64,000 nucleotides of DNA from Plantactinospora sp039889035 (GCA_039889035.1 JBDQQY010000020.1:1-64000), one strand, 5' to 3'. Counted from the stretch's first letter, positions 53,168 to 61,606 are shown. Program-made: numbers and translations. Notes: a model not told the origin generated them from the letters alone.

Positions 53168-54091
53168 ATGCGGGGTGTGGTGACGGGGTTCGCGGTGATC
53201 TGGTCGGTCACCCTGGTCGGCTACCTCGTCGGCAGGTACGACCTGCTCGGCCCGCACGGCACCGTGGTGATCGCCCGGCTGGTCTTCCTGATCGCCACCC
53301 CCGCGCTGCTCTTCGGCACCCTCGCCCGCTCCACAGTGGCCGATCTGTTCACCCCGGCACTGGCCGCCTTCGTGCTGAGCACCCTGATCGTGGCGGCGGC
53401 CTACCTGCTGGTCGCGCGCTTCGGCTGGCGCCGCCCGGCCGGCGAGTCGACCGTCGGGGCAATGTCCGCGTCGTACGTCAACGCGGCCAACCTCGGGCTG
53501 CCGGTCGCCGCGTACGTGCTGGGCGACGTCTCCTTCGTCGCCCCGGTCCTGATCTTCCAGGTGCTGGTGGCGGCGCCCCTGGCACTCGGGGTACTGGACG
53601 CCACCACCACCGACCGGGGCCTGTCGGTACGCCGGCTGGCGCTACTGCCGGCCCGAAACCCGATCATGCTGGGTTCGGCCGGCGGGTTGCTGGTCTCGGT
53701 CTCCGGCTGGCAGCCACCGGCCGAGCTGCTGCGCCCGTTCGACCTGGTCGGTTCGGCCGCCGTCCCGCTGGCCCTGATCGCGCTCGGCATGTCGCTGCCC
53801 GGCAGTCGCCCGCTGGCGGTCGGCCCCGGCGCCGCGCAGCGGTACGTCGCGGTGACCCTCAAGATCGTCGTACAACCCGTGGTGGCGTACCTGATCGCGC
53901 GGTACGCGCTGGGCCTGACCGGGCCGGCCCTGCTGGCCGCCGTGGTCACCTCGGCCCTGCCGACCGCGCAGAACGTCTTCGTCTTCGCCACCCACTACCG
54001 GCAGGCCCAGTCGCACGCCCGGGACGTCGTGGTGCTCTCCACCGTCGCCGCCGCCGTCTCGCTCGCCGCCATCGCCGCCCTGCTCGGCTGA
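53168..54091 (+). CDS. AEC family transporter (auxin efflux carrier-like)
   Basis: The 307-aa protein has about ten hydrophobic helices with the AEC features: VVIARLVFLIATPALLFGTLA early, SYVNAANLGLPVAAYVLGD in the middle, and a final LPTAQNVFVFATHYRQAQ. These carriers export or import small organic acids. The start at 53168 follows CAGGAT; an in-frame ATG at 53159 is the alternative. The divergent winged-helix gene is a candidate regulator. Confidence 0.88.
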   Translation: MRGVVTGFAVIWSVTLVGYLVGRYDLLGPHGTVVIARLVFLIATPALLFGTLARSTVADLFTPALAAFVLSTLIVAAAYLLVARFGWRRPAGESTVGAMSASYVNAANLGLPVAAYVLGDVSFVAPVLIFQVLVAAPLALGVLDATTTDRGLSVRRLALLPARNPIMLGSAGGLLVSVSGWQPPAELLRPFDLVGSAAVPLALIALGMSLPGSRPLAVGPGAAQRYVAVTLKIVVQPVVAYLIARYALGLTGPALLAAVVTSALPTAQNVFVFATHYRQAQSHARDVVVLSTVAAAVSLAAIAALLG

Positions 54092-54204
54092 GCACCGGAG
54101 GCGGCGCTTCGCGGGATGCGGGCCCTTCGCCGCCCCTACCGTTCCGGTGACGAACCGGCCGGGCCCGCTCAGCCCGGGGCACGGCCCCGGCCCGCCAGCC
54201 GGCA

Positions 54205-54309
54205 CCAAGGTCAGCCGGGAGACCGCGGTCAGCCGGGGGACCAAGGTCAGCCGAGAGCACCAAGGTCAGCCGAGAGCGCCATGGTCAGCGGGGGGAACCA
54301 TGGTCAGCC
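54205..54309. repeat. Array of six 18-19-bp tandem repeats
   Basis: Units of CCNNGGTCAGCC start at 54205, 54223, 54241, 54260, 54279 and 54298, with 6-7-bp spacers. The array lies between convergent genes and extends 25 bp into the 3' end of the CXXC gene. Each unit contains a CCNNGG palindromic core and could be a multi-site protein binding array. It is not a CRISPR. Confidence 0.75.
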
Positions 54310-54677
54310 GGGGCGGCGCGGCGCCGAACGGCGGCGTACCCGAGCCGGCCGGCCAGCCGGAGCGCGGCGAGCCGCCGCCGTGGTGCGAGCAACCGGGCGC
54401 CGGCCAGCAGCATCGGGATCCCGGCACGCACCTCGGCCCGGCCGCCGGCCCGGAGCAGGACCAGCAGTGGCCGGGCGCACGGCTGGCGGCCGAGCCGTCC
54501 GGCCAGGACCGGGAACTCGACGGTCAGCCGGGGATCCCGACAGGACCGGACCAGCACCTCCGGAGCCAGGATGTCGGGCAGCCGGCTCGCGATGCCGGAA
54601 CAGGTCCCGCACGCCGCGTCGAAGACCACGACCAGGCCGGTGAGCTCGCCGTCCCGGCCCGTCCCGGCCCGACTCAC
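54285..54677 (-). CDS. CXXC thiol-disulfide protein (DCC-like)
   Basis: The 130-aa protein has VVFDAACGTCSGIASRLPD near its start, a CXXC motif in the context of DCC-type thiol-disulfide proteins. The C-terminal half is Arg/Leu-rich and helical. The GTG overlaps the stop of the preceding membrane gene. It is the last gene of a five-gene redox cluster, so a thiol-exchange role there is inferred. Confidence 0.7.
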   Translation of the reverse strand: MSRAGTGRDGELTGLVVVFDAACGTCSGIASRLPDILAPEVLVRSCRDPRLTVEFPVLAGRLGRQPCARPLLVLLRAGGRAEVRAGIPMLLAGARLLAPRRRLAALRLAGRLGYAAVRRRAAPADHGSPR

Positions 54678-55468
54678 GAGTCGGCCAGGATCAGACCGGT
54701 GGCGAGCGCCGTCACGGTGGCCAGTGCGGTCGCCACGGCGAGCAGCCGCCGGTGTGCCCGCCAGCGCTCCTCCCACGAGCCGTCGCCGCCGTAGCCGAGG
54801 CTGGCCGCGGGCATGATCCAGCGGGCCGCGGCGAAGCCGATTCCGGCCGTGAGCGCGCCGGCGAACGGCACCGCGAGCAGGATCGCGAGCAGCACCAGGT
54901 GCGGCAGCGCGGACGGGGAGTAGGTACGCATGCCGGTCCCCATCTCGAAGCCGAACTGGATGGTGCCGAGGAACCGCCCCCGGTGCTGTACCGCCTCGGG
55001 GACGAGTCGTCTGTTCTCCGGCACAGGCAGGGTCAGCAGCCCGGCCTCGCGCAGCAGTACGGCCCCGGCCAGCAGGGCGAGCGGCCCCAGCCGGACGGGT
55101 GCCGGCAGCAGCACCTGGAGCAGCCCACCGAGTACGGCACCGACGACCGCGACCAGCAGGGCACCGAGTTGCAGGCCCAGGCCGAACCCGAGCAGTGGAA
55201 CGGAACCGCGCCAGACCGGCGCGCTCAGCAGGAACGCCGAGTTGTTACTTCAAGTGGAACCCGAGTTGGCGTATCCGGCGGCCAGACCAGCCCAGGCGAA
55301 GGCGAGCAGCGCCAGGGCCGTTCCGGTGACGTCCGGGCTGCCGCTGGTGGTGGCGAGCACCGCCGGTACGGCGGCTCCGACCACCACCGGCACCGCCACG
55401 GTGAGCGGGTGCGACAGGGCCCGGCGGAGCCGGGCACCCGTCGTACGCCGGATGGGATCGGCGGTCAT
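54674..55468 (-). pseudogene. Membrane protein of the redox cluster, interrupted by in-frame TGA
   Basis: Translation from the ATG at 55468 gives 72 residues with two hydrophobic segments, then TGA at 55252-55250, and the same frame continues for another 192 residues with four or more membrane helices down to 54674. No frameshift is needed to join the halves. The second half has QHRGRFLGTIQFGFEMGTGMRTY, a CcdA/MauE-like look. The gene is either a nonsense mutant, has a sequencing error, or uses readthrough. An internal ATG at 55114 could start a shorter product. In the cluster it would carry reducing or oxidising equivalents across the membrane. Confidence 0.65.
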
Positions 55469-55486
55469 ACGGCGTTTCCCGGTGGT

Positions 55487-56041
55487 CTAGCCGTAGACGC
55501 CGACGAAGCAGACCGCGATGGTCAGGTCGGCCCGGTCGGTTCCGTCGTCCCAGTAGATGTGGGTCCAGGCGTCGGAGCAGCGGAAGGTGTTACCGCTCGG
55601 CGCCGACCAGCGCCAGGCGTTCCGCCCGTTGCAGTAGTGCGTGGTGCGCTGCGACCAGACGTCCTCGTACCACGGGCTGCTGTAGGTGAAGTGGCCGTCC
55701 CAGTGCCGGTTCTCCGCGTTGCACGGACGGCCGCCGCGGCGCCAACCGCCGTGGCACATCGCCGGCCCCTCCCACCAGTTGCACGTCCCCGGGGTGTACC
55801 CGCCGGAGAGGTAGTCGGTGCAGTGCGGGTTGGTCCACTCGGAGGTGGGTGCCGCTGCGGCGGCCTCACGGCGGGACAGGAGCAGGTCGAACGGGACCAG
55901 CGCGGCGGAGACCGCCCCCACGCTCAGGGCCTTGAACACCGTCCGCCGGGCGGCCGGAGGATTGGGGATCAGCGCGCGGACCCGGCTCGGCGTGGCGTCG
56001 GCCGGAGCGGCGTCCGTGTCGGGGATGAGATCAAAGCGCAC
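55487..56041 (-). CDS. Secreted Cys/Trp-rich protein of the redox cluster
   Basis: The 184-aa protein has an RRTVFKALSVGAVSAALVPF export segment at about 32-52 (Tat-like) and a mature part rich in Trp, Tyr, His and Gly with seven Cys (NPHC, GTCNWW, AMCHGG, RPCNAE, HYCNGR, FRCSD, AVC). The spread suggests disulfide bonds or crosslinks. It does not match MauA, but its place after a MauD-like thioredoxin is analogous. I do not recognise the family. The start overlaps the end of the MauD-like gene by 11 bp. Confidence 0.8.
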   Translation of the reverse strand: MRFDLIPDTDAAPADATPSRVRALIPNPPAARRTVFKALSVGAVSAALVPFDLLLSRREAAAAAPTSEWTNPHCTDYLSGGYTPGTCNWWEGPAMCHGGWRRGGRPCNAENRHWDGHFTYSSPWYEDVWSQRTTHYCNGRNAWRWSAPSGNTFRCSDAWTHIYWDDGTDRADLTIAVCFVGVYG

Positions 56042-56579
56042 GGCTACTCCCGGAGGTCTCGGGTGCGGAGATGTCGAGCGAGGGAACGAAGCCGGCCAGC
56101 AGCGCCGGTACGTCGGTGTCGCCGTAGACGAACCGACGGTCGGTCACGCGTCCCTCGGCGTCGATCAGGAAGACGCACGGGGTGTAGCCCTCGGAGAGGG
56201 CGCCCCACAGGTCGGGGTCCACGATGGTGGTCAGCCCGGAGATGTCGTCGAACGCGGTGACCGCCTCCGCCGAGGCGAAGAGCCCGACGACGCGTACGTC
56301 GCCGAGGTCCTGACCCGGAAGGTGCCGGGCGGCGACCTGCCACAGGAGGTGGCAGAGGGCGCAGCCGTCGCTGAGTTGCAGCACCAGGGTGTGCCGCGCC
56401 TCCCCGGTCGGCCACAGCGCGGCCGGCGCCGGCTCGGCCTCGTCGGCGAGCAGGGCGGTACGCGGATTCAGCGCGGTCCGTTCCAGCAGGCGCAGCCTGG
56501 CGTAGACGGCACCGACGGCCAGGACGGCGAAGGCGGAGAGCAGCAGCGCGACGAGTGCGATGGCGGTAGGCAGGCTCAT
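56031..56579 (-). CDS. Membrane-anchored MauD/TlpA-like thioredoxin-fold protein
   Basis: The 182-aa protein begins with a membrane helix (TAIALVALLLSAFAVLAVGAV), then a thioredoxin-like domain with CXXC in LQLSDGCALCHLLW and a cis-Pro region (EGYTPCVFLIDAEGRV). This matches MauD, which assists disulfide formation in methylamine dehydrogenase light chain. Here it would act on the neighbouring Cys-rich exported protein. It begins 10 bp after the upstream gene. Confidence 0.85.
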   Translation of the reverse strand: MSLPTAIALVALLLSAFAVLAVGAVYARLRLLERTALNPRTALLADEAEPAPAALWPTGEARHTLVLQLSDGCALCHLLWQVAARHLPGQDLGDVRVVGLFASAEAVTAFDDISGLTTIVDPDLWGALSEGYTPCVFLIDAEGRVTDRRFVYGDTDVPALLAGFVPSLDISAPETSGSSRAL

Positions 56580-56589
56580 CGGGTGCCGG

Positions 56590-57327
56590 TCACCCCGCCC
56601 AGGAGACCTGGAGACCGGCCAGCACCGTGTTCACGTGGTCCTCGTCCACCGTCTTGGCCAGCCGCACGCCCGGTGGCGGGGTACTGCGGAAGGTGACGTC
56701 GAAGACCGAGGTCGGGTTGGCGAACGTGTACCGCCACTCGAAGGGCGTACCGGCCAGCCTGCTCGCGTCCTCCTCGCGGAGGTCCATCCGGCTCCGCCAG
56801 ACCTCGGTGTCACCCCGGGCCATCCCCTGCCAGGTCGGCAGCTCGGACCGGGCCTGCCGGGCATCCCGGACCATCAGGGTCATCCGGGCGTCGGACCCGA
56901 TCAGCATCGTCCCGTGCTGCTGGAGGTTGGCGGCGGGGTTGGCGGTCATCCGGGCCCCGGCGGGCGAGTCGGTGAACGTCACCATCGAGATGATCCGGTT
57001 GAGTACCGCCGGACGGGGTGCCGGGCCACCGAACCAGGTGGTCGCCTCGTTGTGTGGCCCGGCGAAGACGAGGCAGCCGTCCGACCGGTCGGCGGCCTCG
57101 TACACGATCAGGTCGAAGCCGCGCCGACGGAACACCTCGGTCCGTCCACCCGGAAAGATCTTGTGTGGGATCACCTTGTGCGCCCCGGCCTGGGCGAAGC
57201 TGAAGTCGCGTAGGAACTGCGCCCCGCTGAACCGGGTGGCGCCGTACCACTTCAGGGTGCCCACTTCCGGGGGCAGGGTTACCGAAACCTGGGCACCGTC
57301 CGGTGCCGCGCGGACGACCTCGGTCAT
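56590..57327 (-). CDS. Unknown 245-aa protein, first gene of the redox cluster
   Basis: The ATG at 57327 follows GAGGAGG. The protein is mostly beta-strand with segments such as TLKWYGATRFSGAQFLRDFSF, KVIPHKIFPGGRTEVFRRR and WFGGPAPRPAVLNRIISMVTF. No Cys-rich motif, signal peptide or membrane helix is seen, and I do not recognise a family. It heads a five-gene minus-strand operon and lies 130 bp downstream of a perfect TGACCT/AGGTCA inverted repeat. It might be a scaffold or an enzyme of the pathway. Confidence 0.75.
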   Translation of the reverse strand: MTEVVRAAPDGAQVSVTLPPEVGTLKWYGATRFSGAQFLRDFSFAQAGAHKVIPHKIFPGGRTEVFRRRGFDLIVYEAADRSDGCLVFAGPHNEATTWFGGPAPRPAVLNRIISMVTFTDSPAGARMTANPAANLQQHGTMLIGSDARMTLMVRDARQARSELPTWQGMARGDTEVWRSRMDLREEDASRLAGTPFEWRYTFANPTSVFDVTFRSTPPPGVRLAKTVDEDHVNTVLAGLQVSWAG

Positions 57328-57456
57328 CTGGCCTCCTCGGTGAAACTCGACTGAGCGCGGCCGACAATTTCCGTCACGTCGTCGCTCATATTCGGAGATT
57401 TCTATCCCGGGAGACAACCCATGTCAATGCCAGCGTCCGCCGCCACAACCGGGCTT

Positions 57457-57471
57457 TGACCTGCTAGGTCA
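57457..57471. promoter_or_regulatory. 15-bp inverted repeat upstream of the redox cluster
   Basis: TGACCT-GCT-AGGTCA has perfect 6-bp arms and a 3-bp spacer, 130 bp upstream of the first gene of the cluster. It resembles a dimeric regulator site; the regulator is unknown, though the adjacent winged-helix gene is a candidate. Confidence 0.5.
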
Positions 57472-57578
57472 GCAAGATCGCAGGTTGCCGCGCCTCAATA
57501 AAGCTCAAAGAACATCCCATGACTAGTGGGTGAACGACCCGTCCGGCCTGGACGGTCACTCCGGGGAGCGCCGGTCGG

Positions 57579-58208
57579 TCAGGCGTGGTCGTCGATCCGC
57601 ACCGGGGCGTCGTCGGCGAGCCGGTAGCCGACCCCGTGCACGGTGGTGACCAGCGGAACCGACCGGGCCACCTTGGCCCGCAGCCGGCGTACGTGCACGT
57701 CGACGGTGCGGGCGACCGCGTGCTCGTACCCCCAGACGTTGCTGAGCAACTGCAACCGGGTGAACACCCGGCGGGGGTTGCGGGCGAGGAAGACCAGCAG
57801 GTCGAACTCCAGCCGGGTGAACGGGACGGGGCGCCCGCCCTGGAGCACCACCCGGGGGCCGGTGAGCACCCGCAGCGCCCCCGTACCGGCGCCACCGGGC
57901 AGCACCGAGGTGGCACCGTCGGCCGGCAGCGGATCCGGCAGGTCGGGCAGCACCGAGCCCCAGTCGGTGGCGGCGTGGCCCGGCAGGTGGGTCTCGGTCG
58001 CCACGTCGGCGCCCTGGTCGCGCAGTTCCCGGACCAGTCCCAGCAGCAGGGCCAGCTCCGGGGTGACCCGCCCGCCGACCAGCGGGAGATCGACGGTGAC
58101 CCGGACGACCGGTGCGGTCTCGGCGGCCGGCGACCGGCGCCGGGCGGAGGTGGCCCGGCGCGGTCCGGCCGGTGACGGCGTACGCGGGTGGATGGCGACG
58201 ACCGACAT
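57579..58208 (-). CDS. Receiver-less winged-helix (Trans_reg_C) regulator, copy 2
   Basis: The 209-aa protein is a paralogue of the one at 52351: the winged helix reads FTRLEFDLLVFLARNPRRVF and WGYEHAVARTVDVHVRRLR, and the N-terminal segment VRVTVDLPLVGGRVT and LLGLVRELRDQGADV matches the other copy. The N-terminal domain is likely a signal-sensing domain unlike a receiver. ATG at 58208 follows GAAGGAG. It is the last gene of a cysteine dioxygenase-rhodanese operon and may sense a sulfur compound; this is inference. Confidence 0.85.
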   Translation of the reverse strand: MSVVAIHPRTPSPAGPRRATSARRRSPAAETAPVVRVTVDLPLVGGRVTPELALLLGLVRELRDQGADVATETHLPGHAATDWGSVLPDLPDPLPADGATSVLPGGAGTGALRVLTGPRVVLQGGRPVPFTRLEFDLLVFLARNPRRVFTRLQLLSNVWGYEHAVARTVDVHVRRLRAKVARSVPLVTTVHGVGYRLADDAPVRIDDHA

Positions 58209-58264
58209 GGGAACTCCTTCGTGGGACGTTGGTCCGGTCCGCCCGCCTGCGGTGGCACGCGGGG

Positions 58265-58768
58265 TCAGGTGAGCGCCCGCCGGGGGATGACCGGCGGGAC
58301 GAAATCGGGTTGGGCGTAGACGTCGGTCGGCCCGAAGGCGGGCAGCCCGAGCCCGCGCCAGGCGACGAATCCGCCGACGATGTCGGTGGCCCGGTGCAGG
58401 CCGAGGTCCTGGAGCGCGGCGGCGGCCAGTGACGACGTGTAGCCCTCCTGGCAGAAGACGATGACCGGCAGGTCGTACCGGTCGGCGAGCGGGAGCCGGG
58501 CGGAGCTGCGCGGGTCGAACCGCCACTCGAGGACGTTCCGCTCCACCAGCAGCGCGCCGGGGACCGATCCGGTGGCGGCCCGCTGGGCGGCCGGGCGGAT
58601 GTCCACCAGCACCGCACCGGCGCGGGCGGCGAGATGCCCCGCCTCCGGTTCCAGGCGGCGCAGCCGCACCCGGGCGGCGGCGAGGATCTCGTCGATGCTC
58701 CGCGAACCGGCCGGGGCCTGCGCTCGACGACAGCCGTCGACCGGCTCTCGGAGGTTGGTCAGGTTCAC
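58265..58768 (-). CDS. Rhodanese-domain sulfurtransferase
   Basis: The 167-aa protein has a single rhodanese domain with DIRPAAQRAATGSVPGALLVER and the active-site Cys in VIVFCQEGYTSSLAA. Rhodaneses transfer sulfane sulfur, for example to thiosulfate, from persulfides. It starts at the GTG at 58768 after AAGGA. It lies between the cysteine dioxygenase and the winged-helix gene in the same direction and probably handles the sulfur released in cysteine breakdown. Confidence 0.9.
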   Translation of the reverse strand: MNLTNLREPVDGCRRAQAPAGSRSIDEILAAARVRLRRLEPEAGHLAARAGAVLVDIRPAAQRAATGSVPGALLVERNVLEWRFDPRSSARLPLADRYDLPVIVFCQEGYTSSLAAAALQDLGLHRATDIVGGFVAWRGLGLPAFGPTDVYAQPDFVPPVIPRRALT

Positions 58769-58823
58769 CGCGCTGTCCTTCCGTCGTGTCGGGCCTCGAA
58801 CCCGCACCGGATGCCACACCCGG

Positions 58824-59303
58824 TCACCAGGCGACCCCCGCCTCGGCGACGTCCGCGACCCGCAGCCGCCCGCCGTCGATCCGGTAGCGGGTCATCCGGC
58901 GCAGCGCGGGACGGTAGACATGCACGCTCACCGCGGCCTGGTCGCCGTTGTTGGCGACCCGGTGCACGTGCCGGGCACCGAACCGGCGACCGGTGCCGGT
59001 GCCGAGTCGGCGGGGGTGGAGCCGGCCGCGCGCCACGGTCTCCTCGACCAGCGCTCCGGCGGCGACCAGGAAGGCGCCGGCGGATCCGCCGTGATCGTGC
59101 AGGTCCGTGTGCTGGCCGGGCAGCCAGGTGAGCAGCCACACCTCGTGGTCGGTGGCGCTGGCCAGTCGGTGGTACCAGCGCTCGACCGGATCGAAGCACA
59201 GCGGCACCGGCCAGCCGGCCGGGCCGGCCGCGTCCGCCGCGTACTGGCGGGCGACGGCCAGCGGGTCCGGCCCGGTCAACGGGTTCGAAGAAATGGAGAT
59301 CAT
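58824..59303 (-). CDS. Cysteine dioxygenase family protein
   Basis: The 159-aa cupin has the iron ligands of type I cysteine dioxygenase: HTDLHDHGGS with two His, and RHVHRVANNG with the third. CDO converts cysteine to cysteine sulfinate. Bacterial relatives also include 3-mercaptopropionate dioxygenases, so the exact thiol is uncertain. It is first in the operon and its upstream region holds an AT-rich inverted repeat. A 3-gene unit with rhodanese and a regulator is likely. Confidence 0.9.
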   Translation of the reverse strand: MISISSNPLTGPDPLAVARQYAADAAGPAGWPVPLCFDPVERWYHRLASATDHEVWLLTWLPGQHTDLHDHGGSAGAFLVAAGALVEETVARGRLHPRRLGTGTGRRFGARHVHRVANNGDQAAVSVHVYRPALRRMTRYRIDGGRLRVADVAEAGVAW

Positions 59304-59350
59304 TTTCGGTCCTCAGGGCAGGCGTTCGACTACCCGCGAAGGTAGCCCAT

Positions 59351-59375
59351 AAAACCTATCTGCTTAGTAGGTTTT
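59351..59375. promoter_or_regulatory. AT-rich inverted repeat upstream of cysteine dioxygenase
   Basis: AAAACCTA (59351-59358) and TAGGTTTT (59368-59375) are exact inverted repeats separated by 9 bp. This is the most AT-rich spot in the neighbourhood, 48-72 bp upstream of the dioxygenase start, and resembles operators of Rrf2- or Lrp-type regulators. Confidence 0.55.
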
Positions 59376-59458
59376 GCCACAAGCCCCGATGGGCACCCGG
59401 AGTGACCCCTCCGGTGAACCACCGACCGGAGAAGCCACCCGAGGGCCGAGGTGTCCGC

Positions 59459-60631
59459 TCAGGCGCCGCCCTCGTTCAGGGTGACCGTGACCGGCTTGTA
59501 CCCGGTGCCGGTCACGTCGAGGCCGGCCGCCCGGATCTGGTCCAGCGCCGCCCGGACGTGGTCGTTGGTGTACGCGGTCGGCTCCGGCCGCCTGGTCAAC
59601 ACCGTCTTGCCGTCCTGGTTGCGGGTGGTCAGCGCCAGATCGACGGTGGCGTTCCAGGCCGCCTCGTCGACCACTCCGATGCCGCCCGGCGACGGCCAGA
59701 CCAGCTTGTTGACCTCGTTCGCCTGCCACAGTTGGTGACTGGCACCCAGTTTGGACCCCCGCTTCACCACCAGGTCACGGCAGTGCGACACGTTGTCGCG
59801 GCAGTAGATCCACCCCTTCAGGGTGCCGGCCAGGAACTTCGTCGCGGTCTCCTGGTACGCCTTGTCGGTCGACAGTCGCTCGCTGCTGGCCCAGACCGCG
59901 TCCTGGAGCATCGCCGTGCCGACCGTGTTCCAGTCGAGCACGGTGAACGCCTCCGGCCGGTAGAGCTGACCGGTCTTCGGGTCCTTCGCCTCCAGCAGTT
60001 GGGCGTACTCGTTGTAGCTCATCGCCTGGGCGGCGTCGATGTCGCCGCGCAGCAGCGCCTGCATGTCGAACTGCTGCTGCACCAGCGTGACGTCCCGGCC
60101 CGGGTCGAGCCCGGCCCGGGTCATCGCGGCGAAGAGTTCGAACTCGTTGCCGAACCCCCAGTTGCCGACCTTCTTGCCCCGCAGGTCGGCGGGCGAGGCG
60201 ATCTTCTTGTCGGCGAAACTGACCTGGTAGGTCCCGGACCGCTGGAAGATCTGCGCGATCTGGGTGATCCCGGCGCCCTGCTCCCGGGAGGCGAGCGCCT
60301 TCGGCACCCAGGCCACCGCGAAGTCGGCCTGCCCCTGTGCCAGCACGGTCTGCGGCACGATGTCGACGCCGCCCTCCAGGATCTGCACGTCCAGGCCCTG
60401 CTCGGCGTAGAAGCCCTGGTCGGCGGCGGCGATGAAGCCGGCGAACTGGGCCTGGACGAACCACTGCAACTGCAGGCGGACCTTGGTGGTCCCGCCCGCC
60501 CCGGTGCTCGGGGTGCCGGCGGTGTCCGCCGTGCCGCAGCCGGTCAGCAGGGCGACGCTCAGTATTCCGGCGACGAGGCCGCGGCCGAGGTGGCCGCCGA
60601 AACCCGGAAGCAGACGTGCCGATGTTCGCAT
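59459..60631 (-). CDS. ABC importer substrate-binding lipoprotein (NitT/TauT or THI5/NMT1-like)
   Basis: The 390-aa protein has a lipobox (LLTGC) and the opening LQLQWFVQAQFAGFIAAADQ, GFYAEQGLDVQILEGG, typical of NMT1/THI5-like binding proteins that bind pyrimidines, nitrate, sulfonates or riboflavin precursors. It is the last gene of a four-gene transporter. Substrate choice cannot be made from sequence; linkage with a flavin oxidoreductase suggests a nitrogen or sulfur heterocycle or sulfonate. Confidence 0.9.
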   Translation of the reverse strand: MRTSARLLPGFGGHLGRGLVAGILSVALLTGCGTADTAGTPSTGAGGTTKVRLQLQWFVQAQFAGFIAAADQGFYAEQGLDVQILEGGVDIVPQTVLAQGQADFAVAWVPKALASREQGAGITQIAQIFQRSGTYQVSFADKKIASPADLRGKKVGNWGFGNEFELFAAMTRAGLDPGRDVTLVQQQFDMQALLRGDIDAAQAMSYNEYAQLLEAKDPKTGQLYRPEAFTVLDWNTVGTAMLQDAVWASSERLSTDKAYQETATKFLAGTLKGWIYCRDNVSHCRDLVVKRGSKLGASHQLWQANEVNKLVWPSPGGIGVVDEAAWNATVDLALTTRNQDGKTVLTRRPEPTAYTNDHVRAALDQIRAAGLDVTGTGYKPVTVTLNEGGA

Positions 60632-60718
60632 CGTTCCTCCAGCGGTGAACTCCGTCCGGGGCCGGTCGGCCCCGGCGTCGGGCTGCGCCGGGCGGGCGAG
60701 GGCCAGGCGGGTCGGGAC

Positions 60719-61606
60719 TCAGCCAGGCCGCCGCGCGCGCCAGGGCATCGCGAGGCGTTCCAGGCCGAGGGCGGCGAGATAGAAGACGAGACCGAGTACG
60801 CAGGCCCCGAGCACGAACGCCCAGGCCCTCGGGTACGCGGTGTACGAGGCGGCCGAGGTGATCCGGGAACCGAGCCCGTCCTGCCGCCCACCGAAGTACT
60901 CGGCAACCACGGCGGCGATAACCGAGAGCGAGGCGGCCTGCCGCAGTCCGGTGAAGACGAACGGCAGCGCCCCGGGCAGCCGGACCAGCCGGGTGAAAGT
61001 CCAACCGCCGGCCGCATAGCTGGCCATCAGCTCCCGGTGCACCGGATTGACCTCGGCGAGCCCGCGCAGCGTGTTGAGGAATACCGGGAAGAAGACCACG
61101 GTCGCCACCACCAGCCGACGCGGGATGCTGCTGGTCGAGGAGAACATGTTGTTCAGGATCGGGGCCAGCGCGATGATCGGTAGCGCGTTCAGCGCCGCCG
61201 CGACCGGCAGCGACACCTCGGCCAGGAAACCGAACCGGCTGGCCAGCATCGCGGCGCCGAGCGCGGCCAGCGCGCCGAGGAGCAGCCCGATCCCGGCGTT
61301 GCCACCGCTGGCCAGCCCGACCTGCCAGATGGTGGCCCGGTTGTCCCAGAACTCCACGCCGATCCGGGACGGCGCCGGCAGCAGGAACGGCGCCACCCGG
61401 CCGAGGGTGACCGTCAGCTCCCAGAGCACCAGCCCGAGTACGCCGAAGAGCAGCGGCGGCCAGGCGGACCGGACCAGCCCGGCGACCCCGGCCGGTCGGC
61501 GGCGTCGGCGGCCCCCGACCGGGGCAGCCGGATCCACCGCCACGGTCGGGTCGACCAGGACGGCCGACCCGGCCGGCGACCCCGGCACGGCTCCGCCGGT
61601 GCTCAT
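60719..61606 (-). CDS. ABC transporter permease (SsuC/TauC-like)
   Basis: The 295-aa protein has about six hydrophobic helices, including LWELTVTLGRVAPFLLPAPSRI and a late ASLSVIAAVVAEYFGGRQDGLG, typical of NitT/TauT permeases. The EAA-like loop is seen at ELMASYAAGGWTFTRLVRLPGALP (abbreviated). Its ATG overlaps the ATPase stop (ATGA). It forms the importer with a second permease encoded upstream. Confidence 0.9.
   Translation of the reverse strand: MSTGGAVPGSPAGSAVLVDPTVAVDPAAPVGGRRRRRPAGVAGLVRSAWPPLLFGVLGLVLWELTVTLGRVAPFLLPAPSRIGVEFWDNRATIWQVGLASGGNAGIGLLLGALAALGAAMLASRFGFLAEVSLPVAAALNALPIIALAPILNNMFSSTSSIPRRLVVATVVFFPVFLNTLRGLAEVNPVHRELMASYAAGGWTFTRLVRLPGALPFVFTGLRQAASLSVIAAVVAEYFGGRQDGLGSRITSAASYTAYPRAWAFVLGACVLGLVFYLAALGLERLAMPWRARRPG

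Noticed and set aside
54205..54309. CRISPR-like repeat array
   Set aside because: Spacers are only 6-7 bp, units are 12 bp, and no cas genes are nearby.
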